Shown piece by piece: positions 12,901 to 23,509 of a stretch of 64,000 nt of DNA (positions are counted from its first letter, which is position 1; every line of letters starts with the position of its first letter). The stretch lies in the NCBI RefSeq assembly GCF_000151665.1, contig NW_013171866.1, positions 124,001-188,000 of the forward strand, in the 5' to 3' direction. The position numbers and the translations under genes are program-made. The notes beneath the pieces are model-generated. The model saw nothing but the letters and a program-made list of their open reading frames with translations. It made no database searches and was not told where the DNA came from. The DNA is from Blastocystis hominis. Lineage: Eukaryota > Sar > Bigyra > Opalinata > Blastocystidae.

Positions 12901-14662
12901 AGACAACAGAATGCCCCCAAACCATTGCATAATACTTCCTCTTCTTTCTTCCGCGAATCCATTCTCCGTCATAGGCGATTTTCTTATTCTTGTACACAGC
13001 GCCCCTTCCATGACGTTTTCCATTCACGAAGTTCCCTCTATAAATCATTGTTTTGCCATTAACACCAAATTCTTTTCCCTGGCCATTTCGAATGTAATCC
13101 AAATAAAAACTGTCAATGAATTCTCCTTCGTAGAACTTGACTCCGTTTCTGAATTCCGTCATTTGATTTCCGTTGAACGTTTTAGTCACAGTGATTTCTT
13201 TTCCATCCTGCCACTCGCTTATTCGAATAATTTTACCGTTAGGATTGTAGCGATAACAAATTCCACAGAATCCTCCATTTTCATCTCTTTTGCAGATATT
13301 CACTATGCGATCTTGCTCATCATACTCTTTCCAATATCCTTTTCTTCTGCAATCCTTTTCTCTTCTCAATTTCTTCCCTTCGTCATAATATACTTCTAAT
13401 ACAACGCTTGTTGAGCTACTGTATTCTCTGCCTTGTCCTTGACGAATTCCATTCTTAACAAGTCCTTCAAACCATGATTTGTGAGGTTCATCATATATTT
13501 TGCAATATCCACTGTATTCATTCTCATATCCTTCTCTAACTTCGACAATATGACTTACATTACCTTTTGTGTCATAATAATAGCAAATTCCTTCTTTTTC
13601 TCCACTGTCATCATTTCTTTTGCTTATACTCAACAGTTTGCCATTCTTGTCTAACTCTTTCCAATATCCACTCATTTCATTCAATCGAATCAAATTCATT
13701 CTTCTTTTTCCGTTCTTTACAAATCCGTCAAACCACGATTTGTGAGGTTCATCATATATTTTACAATATCCACTATATTCATTCTCTTTGTTTTCTCTAA
13801 CTTCAGTTATATGACTAATGTTTCCATTTTCATCATAATAATAGCAAATTCCTTCTTTTTCTCCACTGTCATCATTTCTTTTGCTTATACTCAACAGTTT
13901 ACCACTTTCATCATATTCTTTCCAGTATCCACTCATTTCATTCAATCGAATCAAATTCATTCTTCTTTTCCCATTCTTTACAAATCCTTCAAACCATGAT
14001 TTGTGAGGTTCATCATATATTTTGCAATATCCATTGTATTTATATTCTGCACCCTCTACAGCTTTAACAATATGACTAATATTTCCATTTTTATCATAAT
14101 AATAGCAAATTCCTTCTTTTTCTCCATTTTCACAATCTCTCTTGCTTATACTCATTAGCTTGCCACTTTCATCATATTCTTTCCAATATCCACTCATTTC
14201 ATTCAACATGTCAACATGAATTCGTTTGCCCATGAAAAAGAATCCTTCAAAACTCACATTACCTTCTTGGTCATATTCCTTGCCCTTTCCGGAACGATAT
14301 CCATTACGAAAGCGACCCTCAAAAAATAGATAGCCTGAAGAATCATACAGTTTGCAGGGTCCTTCAGCAATTCCAGCTTCAAAGTTTAACTCCGCTACAA
14401 GGACATCTTCGTTCGAACATAAGGTCGATTTTCCCTGCATTTTATTGTTCACAACGTGGGTTTCAATGGAATATCCCACATGAGGATAACCCACCTGAAC
14501 GGTAGTGATTCCACCTCTCTCGACCATCGAGCTTACTGGAAACTGGCTGGAAAAATTCATTTCCCAGCAATGGTTTCTTTCTGCATCCACTGAAGGATTT
14601 ATCACAATATCGATCAGTCCCACTCCACTCGATTCACTCTTTGGTTTGGTAGTATTCGGCAT
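9956..14662 (-). CDS. MORN-transmembrane-leucine-rich repeat protein (locus 1)
   Basis: Exon 1 (14662-12352) encodes about 770 residues. It holds many MORN-type units (GxGxEYDxxGNxxFEGxF pattern), including a tandem 87-residue unit repeated about three times with almost identical DNA (14215 to about 13430). Two adjacent hydrophobic helices follow around 12960-12770, then leucine-rich repeats of the LxSIxIGxxSF type. Further LRR exons are joined by introns 12315-12351, 11876-11912, 11419-11455, 11312-11346, 11188-11224, 11082-11115, 10984-11034, 10486-10521 and 10379-10413, then more down to a final exon ending in TAA at 9956. All placed introns are phase 1 and most split the Asp codon of a DLPNLQSI-type start. 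MORN units often bind membranes or scaffold proteins and LRRs bind proteins, so a membrane-anchored adaptor or surface protein is possible; the true function is unknown. A poly(A)-type motif lies at about 9833-9845 on the minus strand. Confidence 0.85.
10072..12700 (-). repeat. Tandem LRR exon-intron cassettes of about 440 bp
   Basis: Each cassette contains one phase-1 intron of about 35-38 nt starting GTATTGATATGATATTG or similar, followed by an exon starting ATCTTCCAAATCTACAATCC. Successive intron starts at 12351, 11912 and 11455 are 439 and 457 bp apart. A larger block, about 10093-10600, repeats about 11036-11500, introns included. Confidence 0.85.
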
Positions 14663-15987
14663 TAGAATAATTATGTAGAAAGGGTTGTTGATAATTTCCC
14701 ATAATACTCAGTATTTCTCGGTTCTTTCCGAATTTCTTAGGAACTCAGGTTATTTTTGCTGTTCTATTTCCTCCTAAAAACACTATATAGGCATTATTCT
14801 TTGAATACTCATAAAGTTTGTAGTTTTCTACAAGGCAATATCCTCTTTTCCAGTGGCATTCCACTTTTCTTTAATCTGCTTTTGAATATTTATATATTGG
14901 TCCAAAGCGTATTTACATATAGTTCAAGCCTATATATACATGTACATTATCTCATCTGCTACGAAATTATCCACATTCTCTTTCCCCCTTTTATTCATCT
15001 CTAGAATAAACACTGGTTCCTATTTTATTCCGGAAAAACCATTCTGGCTTTCTCAACACTTTCTCTCATTTTGCTTCAATTCATCTAATCCTAGTTTTGC
15101 CTATTTTAAATCCGCCCTACTAAGTGATATGATACGTATTCCACATTCCTTAAGAAAATGCATCACATGGCCTATTGCTTGCCGAACGAATTACAACTCG
15201 AGCCTATCTCACAAAAAATATCGTATTCCCATTGTTCCTCTTTCTAGTAAAGAAGTCGCCTCTACCTGCTGCTTTTTTCCTAAGTCCTACTCTACTAATT
15301 TTACAGACATAAATACACTGATATGCCTAACCTGTACGCTCTATTCTCCACTCAAACTGATGTTTTCCTAACACACACAAATCAAATCGCTACCCTAGAT
15401 CCCATACATCTATATACACATTCTATCTATTCAATTGCATAAATTGTGAATACAAACTCTGCAATCAACAAAACCGGCACACCGACCAAATAGAACCTTG
15501 TCCCACAGCTGTTCCCTACCATCCATCCCACATTATACGAAAACGTCAAATACCTCAAATACCTCCCTAGTGCTCGCGACACCTCTCAATCATAGTGTCA
15601 TAGCACCTTCATCTACCGACTCCGCAAATCTACATCCCCATTTTCCCCCTCCATCCTAATCACTCTTCATCGCTACTTCCACTATCCATATTCACCTATC
15701 TCCTACCTCCCTACCTCCCTCTCTCAAAAGCCATGTCTACTACACACAACAAACGATTCATTCTCTCCAATTTCCAAGACTCCACCTTTGTACACTCTCT
15801 CTACCCATACATTCTTCTCAGCCATCCAAAATAATGCCCGCGAATTATAATTTCCCTTCCTTTCTATTTCCTTTGGGGGTAAAATAATCTATCCACTTCC
15901 CATAGGTACTCCACCATTTTCCCCCTGGGGTTTTTCATTCCTTTCTTTTGTAACAATCTCATAGATCACCTTTTGACTCGGATAACT
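14663..15987. other. Intergenic stretch, pyrimidine-rich, no gene seen
   Basis: About 1.3 kb between the start of MORN-LRR locus 1 and RPS11. The plus strand is strongly C+T rich from about 15480. ORFs are short and have no recognised domain. Confidence 0.6.
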
Positions 15988-16631
15988 ATGGCTAGTATTC
16001 AGGAGCAAGTACGTACAGTGTCTCTAACCTGTTATTTTTGTTATTCGAACTTTGCATGCCTTGTTTTGAATGCTCCGACTGGGCAATGATGCTAATTATT
16101 TGTGTAGAATCAGGCTGCTTTCCAGAAGCAGGATAAGTTCTCTTACCGCAAGGTCCACCTCTTGGGCAAGAAGGCCAACCAGCGCTGGTACGCCAACATT
16201 GGTCTGGGCATCAAGACCCCCGCCGCTGCCATCAACGGCAAGTACGTGGACAAGAAGTGCCCGTTCACTTCCGATGTGACCATTCGTGGAGCTATTCTGA
16301 AGGGACTGGTCATCTCCACCAAGATGGAGCGCACGATCATTGTCCGCCGTGACTACCTGCGTTACGTCAAGAAGTACAGACGGTAGGACAAGAAGGCAGC
16401 GCTGACTCCCTAGTTACGAAAAGAGACATCGCAACATCCCTGCTCACTGCTCCCCCTGCTTCGATGTGAAGGAAGGAGACATCGTGACCATTGGTCAGTG
16501 CAGGTTCGGAAGCCTCCTTTTCTTCACAGTGTAGACCTCTCTCCAAGACCGTGAGATTCAACGTGATCGACCACGAGTCCCAGAAGTCCAAGGGTCTTTC
16601 CAACATCCGTAAGCAGTTCCGTATGTTCTAA
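15988..16631 (+). CDS. RPS11: 40S ribosomal protein S11 (uS17)
   Basis: Four exons give about 150 residues: a short first exon MASIQEQ, then [70 protein letters not shown] and [10 protein letters not shown], the uS17 family in its eukaryotic S11 form, a primary 18S rRNA binder. Introns are 16009-16107 (99 nt, long for this genome and after a very short exon, as is common in ribosomal protein genes), 16383-16413 and 16504-16534. Encoded stop TAA. A TTGTTTGTT motif follows near 16662. Confidence 0.95.
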
Positions 16632-16687
16632 GTCGTCGATGATGAGGAATTAAGGTGAATTAGTCGTTGTTTGTTCCAAATTCTATC

Positions 16688-17186
16688 ATGTCCGTGTACT
16701 CTCTCTATATTATTAACAAATCCGGGGGTCTCATCTTCTCCAAGGTAGGGAACCAACTCGATTTCAAGAGCTAGGACTTCAACGCCAAGAATCCTCTTTC
16801 TAGTAACGATCGCATGCGTCTTGCGTCCACGTTTCATAGTCTTACAGCCATTTCCACACAATTCGCACCAGCCAAGAATTCGCGAGGCATCAACTATGTC
16901 CTAGCGGAAACCGTTTCAATCCACTCATACCGTACAATTACAGGTTCCCTTCCGAAATTGCACTTCTCTCTAGGAATCAACTTTCTTGTAATCTCCAATC
17001 CCACCGTTCCCTATCTCGAGGGATTGCTAGATGAAATATATGTGTTGTTTGCAGACTATGTGATGAAGGTACCATGTCATCCGCTTTTTCTCCTAGAATC
17101 CGTTTTATGAGCTGGAGATGCCGATCCGCTGCTCCCTCTTCGAAGAAAAGCTAGATACCCTCATTGCTTCCCATTATCCTTTTTGA
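16688..17186 (+). CDS. TRAPPC4: TRAPP complex subunit 4 (Trs23/TRAPPC4)
   Basis: Spliced protein of about 145 residues beginning MSVYSLYIINKSGGLIFSK, the TRAPPC4 N-terminus. It continues with the longin-type core: RMRLASTFHSL, a SIHSYRTITG segment, KLHFSLGINFLVISNP and NPFYELEMPIRCSLFEEKL. TRAPPC4 is part of the TRAPP Rab-GEF for ER-Golgi traffic. Introns are at 16745-16774 and 17069-17096. It is shorter than the animal protein because the PDZ-like insertion is absent, as in small Trs23 forms. Encoded TGA stop at 17184-17186; no clear TGTTTGTT motif follows on the plus strand. Confidence 0.88.
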
Positions 17187-17195
17187 GAACAAACA

Positions 17196-17290
17196 CCCTC
17201 CCCTTTAGCAGAGCACTACGCCCTCCCTTTAGCACAGCATTCCACCCTCCTTTTGGCAGAGCACTCCACCCTCCCTTAGCAGAGCTTCAC
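17196..17290 (-). repeat. Minisatellite in the TyrRS 3' end
   Basis: About 3.5 copies of a roughly 27-bp unit (core CTCTGCTAAAGGGAGGGTGG on the minus strand). The stop codon of the TyrRS gene lies in the first copy, and the other copies form its 3' UTR. Confidence 0.8.
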
Positions 17291-19013
17291 ATCCCTCAGC
17301 GTCTTCACCGTGCACTTTCCAGCGGACGTGATCATCGCGTTCTCCTTGAACACCGCCACTCCCTCCTTGTCCGCTCGGAAGAACTCCTCGCACTTGCCCC
17401 ACGGCGAGGTCTTCCGGTTCGGATTGACCTCCTCGTCGGGATTCACCGGCGGCAGTCCCTCGAACTGCACCCACTCTCCGATCGCAGCGTCGGCCGGCGG
17501 CTCCACGAGCTCCACCACAGAGGCGTCCTCGTTCTCCGCGCAGAGCACCATTCCCTGCGAGACGAAGCTGCCCACTCGCCGCGGCTTCAGGTTCGCGACC
17601 ACCACCACCTTGCGATGCAGCAGCTCCTCCTTCGAGAAGAACTGCCGCAGACCCGACATGACGGTGCGCGGCTTCTCCTCGCCCACGTCGATCTCCTCGC
17701 AGTAGATCGAGTCCTTGCCCTCCATCTCCCAAATCTTCGTGATCTCGCCCACCTTGAAGCCCAGGCGGCACACTGCAGGCAGCGCGGGTGTCGCGTCCTC
17801 GCTCTGCGGCGCCTTCAGCTTGGTGCCGTACGCCTTGAACACCAGATCGCGCGATTCCTGGTTGTCGAAGGACGCGCGGATCGGGTCCAGCAGCAGGTTC
17901 AAGTACTTCGCCACCGCCTCTTTCAGGTCCTGCGGACTGAGCTCCTGCGCGGCGAAGGCCTGCTCCATCTCCTCGGGCGTGTTGAAGACCTGCTTTCCGC
18001 CGTATTTCTCGGGACGGTCGACGACGAAGGGCAGCTCCACGATGTGGAACAGCACCATCTTCGCGAAGGACAGCACGCCGTTCTTCTCCACGTTGCCCGG
18101 CTCGCAGAACGCGGTGCGGATCTTGCGCAGCACGGTCTTGGAGTCGTCGATCAGATCGATCTTGCTGTTCTCCTCCGACGAACTCATCTTCTCGCCCACC
18201 AAGCCAGGAACCATGAAGTTCATCAAGTGAATGCGCGGCTGGTAACCGATCTTGGGCAGGTACTTCTTCGCGAACATGAAGATCTTGCGCTGGTCCGTGC
18301 CGCCGAACTGCGCATCCACGTGCAAGTATTCCTCGTCCAAAGCCTGCAGCTCGGGGTACAGAATGCCGCTGATCTTCGGGTTCGCAACCTGCTTCACCAC
18401 TTCCGCTCCGGCCTTGATCGCGTCGTGCTCCGTCACCAGAGAGGAGAGACGGTACATATCCAGAGTGTAGTCGGCGGAGAGCTGGTAATCACTTCCCGTC
18501 ACAAACTTCAGTTTGTCCAGGGGAATGCCCAGAGAGCGGAGCATGCCCTTAATCACACGAATGTAGTATTCAGTGCGGAATTTGAGCAACTCCCAAGAAG
18601 ACTTCATGTTGTCAAGGTAGGCATGCAGATCGGCGAACAGGATCGTCACCTACACATCACACGCACTTGGAGATCCCACCTCGCAACCCGCAATGAGGAA
18701 ATCGCCAATCTTGCTCATTGGCACAAAATACCCAATGTGAGGTCTTCCCGTGGGACTCGTTCCCCAGTAAATCTGCATATCAGCCATCGGACGAGAAATA
18801 AACCTTGAGATCACGAGTCTTCAAGATCTCCTTAAGCTCCTCAGCTCCGTCCACCTCCTAACTATAAACTTCAAGCTATGACTCCAACCTGCAGGTTACG
18901 GGTAATAATCTCAAACTTCTCTTCTGGTGTCAACACTTTCGTCAAATCAATATTTCCTATGTGCTAAGGGTTGGTAAGGGCCGAATACTCGCAATGGTTG
19001 ATCTTCCTTCCAT
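17276..19013 (-). CDS. YARS1: Tyrosyl-tRNA synthetase with C-terminal EMAPII-like domain
   Basis: The protein starts [15 protein letters not shown] and carries the class I HIGH-type motif in [14 protein letters not shown], the Tyr[10 protein letters not shown] segment and the signature KMSSS. A C-terminal tRNA-binding EMAPII/Arc1p-like OB domain (about residues 370-525) follows, as in animal cytosolic TyrRS. It attaches tyrosine to tRNA-Tyr in the cytosol. The main exon is 18649-17276. Upstream exons are joined by introns of about 30-32 nt (for example 18650-18679, ending in TGTGTAG). GC content is higher than in the flanking AT-rich loci. The poly(A)-type motif TGTTTGTT is at 17188-17195 on the minus strand, about 80 nt past the stop. 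Confidence 0.93.
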
Positions 19014-19466
19014 TGTGTAAACTTTTTGTGAAAAAGTGATGAAAACCGGTTGTTGTTAACCTCGTTATTCTATTTACAACTCGCAACGATCCATCTCCAA
19101 AATAGGTCACAAGCCACGAATTCCACCACTTTGACAGCCTTGCCAGGGAGAGGTCCACAGGGACCTAGATAACAAAACGGCTGCGTCTCCAAACAAAGAT
19201 AGAGTCCCAATTTAGTGCCTATTCTCCAAATTCGTTTTGCAATCCCCCATCATACAAAACTCTCATACTTCAATTTCCGATGTTTCTCGCTCTCAAAATT
19301 CCCAAACCAAACGGTTTTGACGACCAAAGCGCGAAAAGAAGCTGATGGAACGTGCCAAAGTGATCGGCAAGTGCCCTTGATTGTCAAGGGACCACTTTCC
19401 ACACCTCAACCCCTGTTTCCCCAATCGATCAATAAGTCATATTTTCATTATTACTGTCGTTTAGAT

Positions 19467-20544
19467 ATGCTTGCTACTGCTGCAAAGGCTACTTTTAGTG
19501 TAGGTCCGTGCTGCTTTGTTGAGGCTGTAGGCTGCTCGTACCTTCGCTACGGCCAACGCTCCCAGAATTCTGATCACTGGTGCTTGCGGACAGATTGGTA
19601 CCGAGTTCGTTACTCGTATTGCTCATTTTGACCGCCATTGATGTCTAGTTCTCCGTAAGAAGTACGGAGTTGAGAACGTCATTGCTTCGGATCTCCGCTT
19701 CCCGAACAGAGAGTTCCAGACCTCGGGTCCCTCCGCGTTCTTGGATGTGACTGACAAGAACAACGTGACCCGCCTTGTGGCCGAGAACGGAATCACCTGG
19801 ATCATTCATCTGGGCGCTCTGCTGTCCGCTATCGGTGAGAAGATGCCCCAGAAGGCTCTGGAGGTGAACGTGCACGGTTCGGAGAACATCATCGAGGTGG
19901 CTCGCCAGTACAAGTGCCGTCTGTACATTCCTTCGACGATCGGTGCATTCGGTCCCTCGACCCCCAAGGAGATGACCCCCGATGAGACCATCATGCGTCC
20001 CACGACGATGTACGGTGTGTCCAAGGTGCATCTGGAGCTGCTCGGCGAGTACTACCACCGCACCCAGGGTCTGGACTTCCGCAGCTGCCGCTACCCCGGC
20101 ATCATTTCGAACAAGGCGCTGCCTGGCGGTGGCACGACGGATTACGCCATCGATATCTTCTACGAGGCGATTAAGCACCACCACTACACTTGCTTCCTGG
20201 GTCCCGACACCCCGCTGCCCATGATGTACATGCCCGACTGTCTGCGTGGAACGCTGGAGCTGATCGAGGCGGACCGCAGCAAGCTGACGCAGTGCGTGTA
20301 CAACATCGCGGCCATGACGTTCACGCCCGCGCAGCTGGCGGAGAACATCAAGAAGTACATGCCCGACTTCACGATCGACTACAAGCCGGACAGCCGCCAG
20401 GCGATCGCCGACTCGTGGCCGTACTCGCTGGACGATAGCCACGCTCGCAAGGACTGGGGATGGAAGGAGGAGTACGACATGGACGCGTTGACGCGCGACA
20501 TGCTCACGGAGATCGAGAAGAAGCTGATGAACGCCAAGAACTAA
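19467..20544 (+). CDS. TDH: L-threonine 3-dehydrogenase, mitochondrial-type
   Basis: After splicing (introns 19500-19530 and 19616-19648) the protein begins MLATAAKATFSAARTFATA, a plausible mitochondrial targeting peptide. The extended SDR family core follows: glycine-rich NAD site ITGACGQIGTE, then HLGALLSAIGE, the catalytic YGVSK tetrad region, RYPGIIS and PLPMMYMPDC, typical of short-chain threonine dehydrogenases. It oxidises threonine to 2-amino-3-ketobutyrate. The stop is an encoded TAA; TGTTTGTT lies at 20586-20593. Confidence 0.93.
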
Positions 20545-20616
20545 GAGAAGAAGTATCTTTATGCCCACATTGACTAGCTGCGCTGTGTTTGTTCCAAGAA
20601 ACAATGGGATCTAAAG

Positions 20617-21693
20617 TCACTTTGCCGATTGCTCCTGTGGTTCTTCAGCTGCCTTTGGTTCCTTGGGTTCCTTCGCTTCCTTTGGTTCCTTCGTTTCCTT
20701 CACTTCCTTCGTCTCCTTGGTCGGGTGGGTCGACAGCAAATTCATCAGCTTCACAAAATCCTCCGACGACACGTCCGCTTCCTCCTCCTCCTCCTCCTCC
20801 TTCTTGGCCTTCGCTTCAGGCGCCGTTTCCTTCATCGTCGCCTCGGTCTCGCTCTCCGCCGCCGCCTCTTCCGCCTCCTCCAACTCATCGAGATCCTTCA
20901 CAGTTCCGTCCCACTGCAGCTCCTTTCCGTCCCACTTGCCCTCCTTCACGTACTTCTCCGTCTCCTCCAAACGGTCCTGCAGATACGACGACAGATCCGT
21001 TCCCTCCAGACCTGTCACTTCGTCCAGTTTCGGAGCTGCTTTCAACGTGTCGTGCAACGTGATGTCATCAACCGTCATCATGAAAGGAAGAAGACCCGCC
21101 ATGCGAGCACGCTTAATGCAGCGAGCTAGCTGCTTTTGGTGCTTTTTGCAGGTACCACTGAGGTTTAGAAAGGCGATTATGAGTACGTTTGGTGACGACT
21201 GAGAATAACTCCCGTGTCGTGCATGAACAGCTGCAGGAGAGGAACGTTCTACTATTCGCATCCACGAAAAAGCGATACGAGGTAGTTGATGTACTGACGT
21301 GGAATGCTGCATAAAGGACAACCTTTCGCTCGCGAAATATTATCGCCTCTGGTCAGTTAGCAAAAATCAATTTGAATCATACGTTACCACATATTTGTTG
21401 CGAATAATGTCCAAATACGACATGCGAAGTATTTCCTTCCGTGTCGCAGCATCTTTGTAACTCTTCAGGTCTTTCTGAAGATCCTGTTTAAGAACAAAAT
21501 CTCGAAGCATATCGTTATAGCTTTCTACGACATGATTTCCGAAAAAAGCATTTCCAACCAGTTGCAAACCCCTTTGCAAACACTGAAACTGTAAGGGATG
21601 GGTTGAACGCACAGAACCGACGAGATACACTGCGCAGAGCTTGAGCTACCCTTCACTTATCAACTCAATTTGCGTACATCCTATTCTAAACAT
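20617..21693 (-). CDS. MRPS18: Mitochondrial ribosomal protein bS18 with charged C-terminal extension
   Basis: Reading through introns of about 29-34 nt gives an N-terminal basic leader (MFRIGSQALRSVSRRF). The bS18 core follows: GCPLCSIP, NVPLLQLFMHDTG, SRHQTGTCKKHQKQL and CIKRARMAGLLPF, matching the S18 RNA-binding helix. The C-terminal 120 residues are an acidic and Lys/Glu repeat tail (EEEEEEE, then KETKEPKEAKEPKEPK) not found in ordinary bS18. The DNA of the tail is a short tandem repeat (20640-20720). It faces TDH, and the two poly(A) motifs are back to back (plus 20586-20593, minus 20596-20603). Confidence 0.8.
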
Positions 21694-21890
21694 TGTGAGT
21701 GATAGCCAGCTCTTATTTGTAAAATACCTCCGAATTCCCAAAATTCCCCTTTTTTAGTGTGTAAAACAAAGGCATCAATCCTCAAAAATGGCCCCTTCTA
21801 CCATCCTAAAAGACTTGTACTCTCCAGGCTTCTCGCGAACCAGATAAAGAGAGCCCAGTTTGAATCGTTCCCCGGATAAGCAATGCACAT

Positions 21891-23391
21891 CTATCTAACA
21901 GCATCTGGAATCAATCTACTCTCTATTACGGCCTTCTTAAAATAGGCAAAGTTTCCAGTTGTGCACCTTAAATCTGTTAACCTTGGTAAGTCTATGTTTG
22001 CATGACACTAAATCCTTCACTCTTCAGAATGATCGTATCCGAATCGGGTCTGATGCAGCCAGATAACGACGAAGGACCGATCCATATATCAGATACATTC
22101 CACAAGTCTATTTGGCTCACAATCGAATGATGTCAACTTTCCATTCGAATCGATGGACAGTTAGAAAACGATGTAGCGCAAACTTCGAGCTTCTTCAGTC
22201 CGGGTAAGTTCGTCAGCGCAAACGGTGCATTCACGAAATTCGATCCTTTAAACACAATCGATTCCAGTTTGTCGCAATCTACACTCACAAATTGCAGCGA
22301 TTCTCACGTTCAATTTGAAAGGTGTTCGCTGGGTAAAACGATGTTCTTCCAAACGTTATGGACTGCAGTTTCGGACAATGGTGAATCCACAGTCTTCGAT
22401 TCGCAGATTCATCACTTCTATTCGATGTCCCATTTGAATAGGAAAGACTCCACGAATTAAAACTGTTCTCACCAAACTTGAGCGATTTCAGACTCGCCAA
22501 ATTGTCTATTTGCAAGTCAGTAACGGACAAAAGACTGCTGGATCCGAATGTGAGATACTCCAAATGACCAAAATGGCTACTGATTATGAAGGTTGGTTTA
22601 ACATCGCCATGAATAATATCGATCGTAATTCGCTCCAGTTGGGTATGAACACTACTCAATTGGTTAGATCGCGTTACATACAATATAGGAGGCGCTTGCT
22701 TATCAGCTATCCATATACCATTATACACAATGTGACCTTGACGGTCATATTGGATCCCTTTCCCCCATCGTTGTCCCTTGTAAAATGTTCCTACGTAGGA
22801 AACAGTACCAATATCCTCAAAGTACAGAATTCCACAGCACATACACTGGTCATCGATCATGAAGCCTTTATACGTTAGGGTACCTTCTGAGTTATAGTAC
22901 TCTCCGTATCCATACGGCTTTCTATCCAAAGCGATTCCTTCCCAACGATTTCCCTCATCACTCAGATCCACGATATCAAAAGCGCAATTATCCAAACATT
23001 TTGAACTGACGACGATACTGTCTCTCAATTCATACATCCCAATTAACATATCATCTCGTGTTAGCACAAACTCACCATTGAGCCTCCCTTCTTTCCATTG
23101 ACATGTCGCAACCATGTTCTCTCCGATCATGAGTAATCCAGCTCCATTCAGATGGAAATGATCACAAGCTGCAAAAACGTTCCAATCATCGTGGTTTTGG
23201 ATGAAAGATCCTACAGAGAGAGGATCCATAATATTTGTATTGGAATTCGATTGAGGGGAAAAATGAAGTGTGTGTACAGGCAAAATATATTTATTTTTGT
23301 ACTTATTGTCTTCATTCATAACAGAATCGAATTCCACTTTCTGTAAATTGCTATTCTCGATCAATCTCCAACATGGAGTTGTTTTTAACAA
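21891..23391 (-). CDS. Diverged MORN-LRR family protein (locus 3)
   Basis: The first exon (about 23391-22316) encodes MORN-like units, for example GYGEYYNSEGTLTYKGF and WGKGIQYDRQGHIVYNG, then leucine-rich units (LEYLTFGSSSLL, LKSLKFGENSFN, LQSITFGRTSF). Downstream exons are joined by phase-1 introns (about 22287-22315, 22107-22136, and one near 21975-22020) and continue the LRRs: KLESIVFKGSNF, LKKLEVCATSF. The stop TAG is at 21891. It is far more diverged in DNA than the two AT-rich loci. No clear transmembrane helix is visible. The upstream start is uncertain. Confidence 0.72.
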
Positions 23392-23509
23392 CCAAAAATA
23401 TCCTCTTCACTCCCACACTCCGTCATGAATCCATATTATAGGTGTATACCCACACCTCCCACTTTCTTGCAACAAACACACGCCTTCTAAATTAACAACT
23501 CACTTCTTC

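Noticed and set aside
14940-15371. 143-codon plus ORF
   Set aside because: It lies in pyrimidine-rich intergenic DNA, with no domain, no intron pattern and no poly(A) motif.
17183-18808. 541-codon plus-strand ORF
   Set aside because: It is antisense to the TyrRS exon, which has clear class I and EMAPII motifs; the plus ORF is rich in His/Arg/Leu and has no domain.
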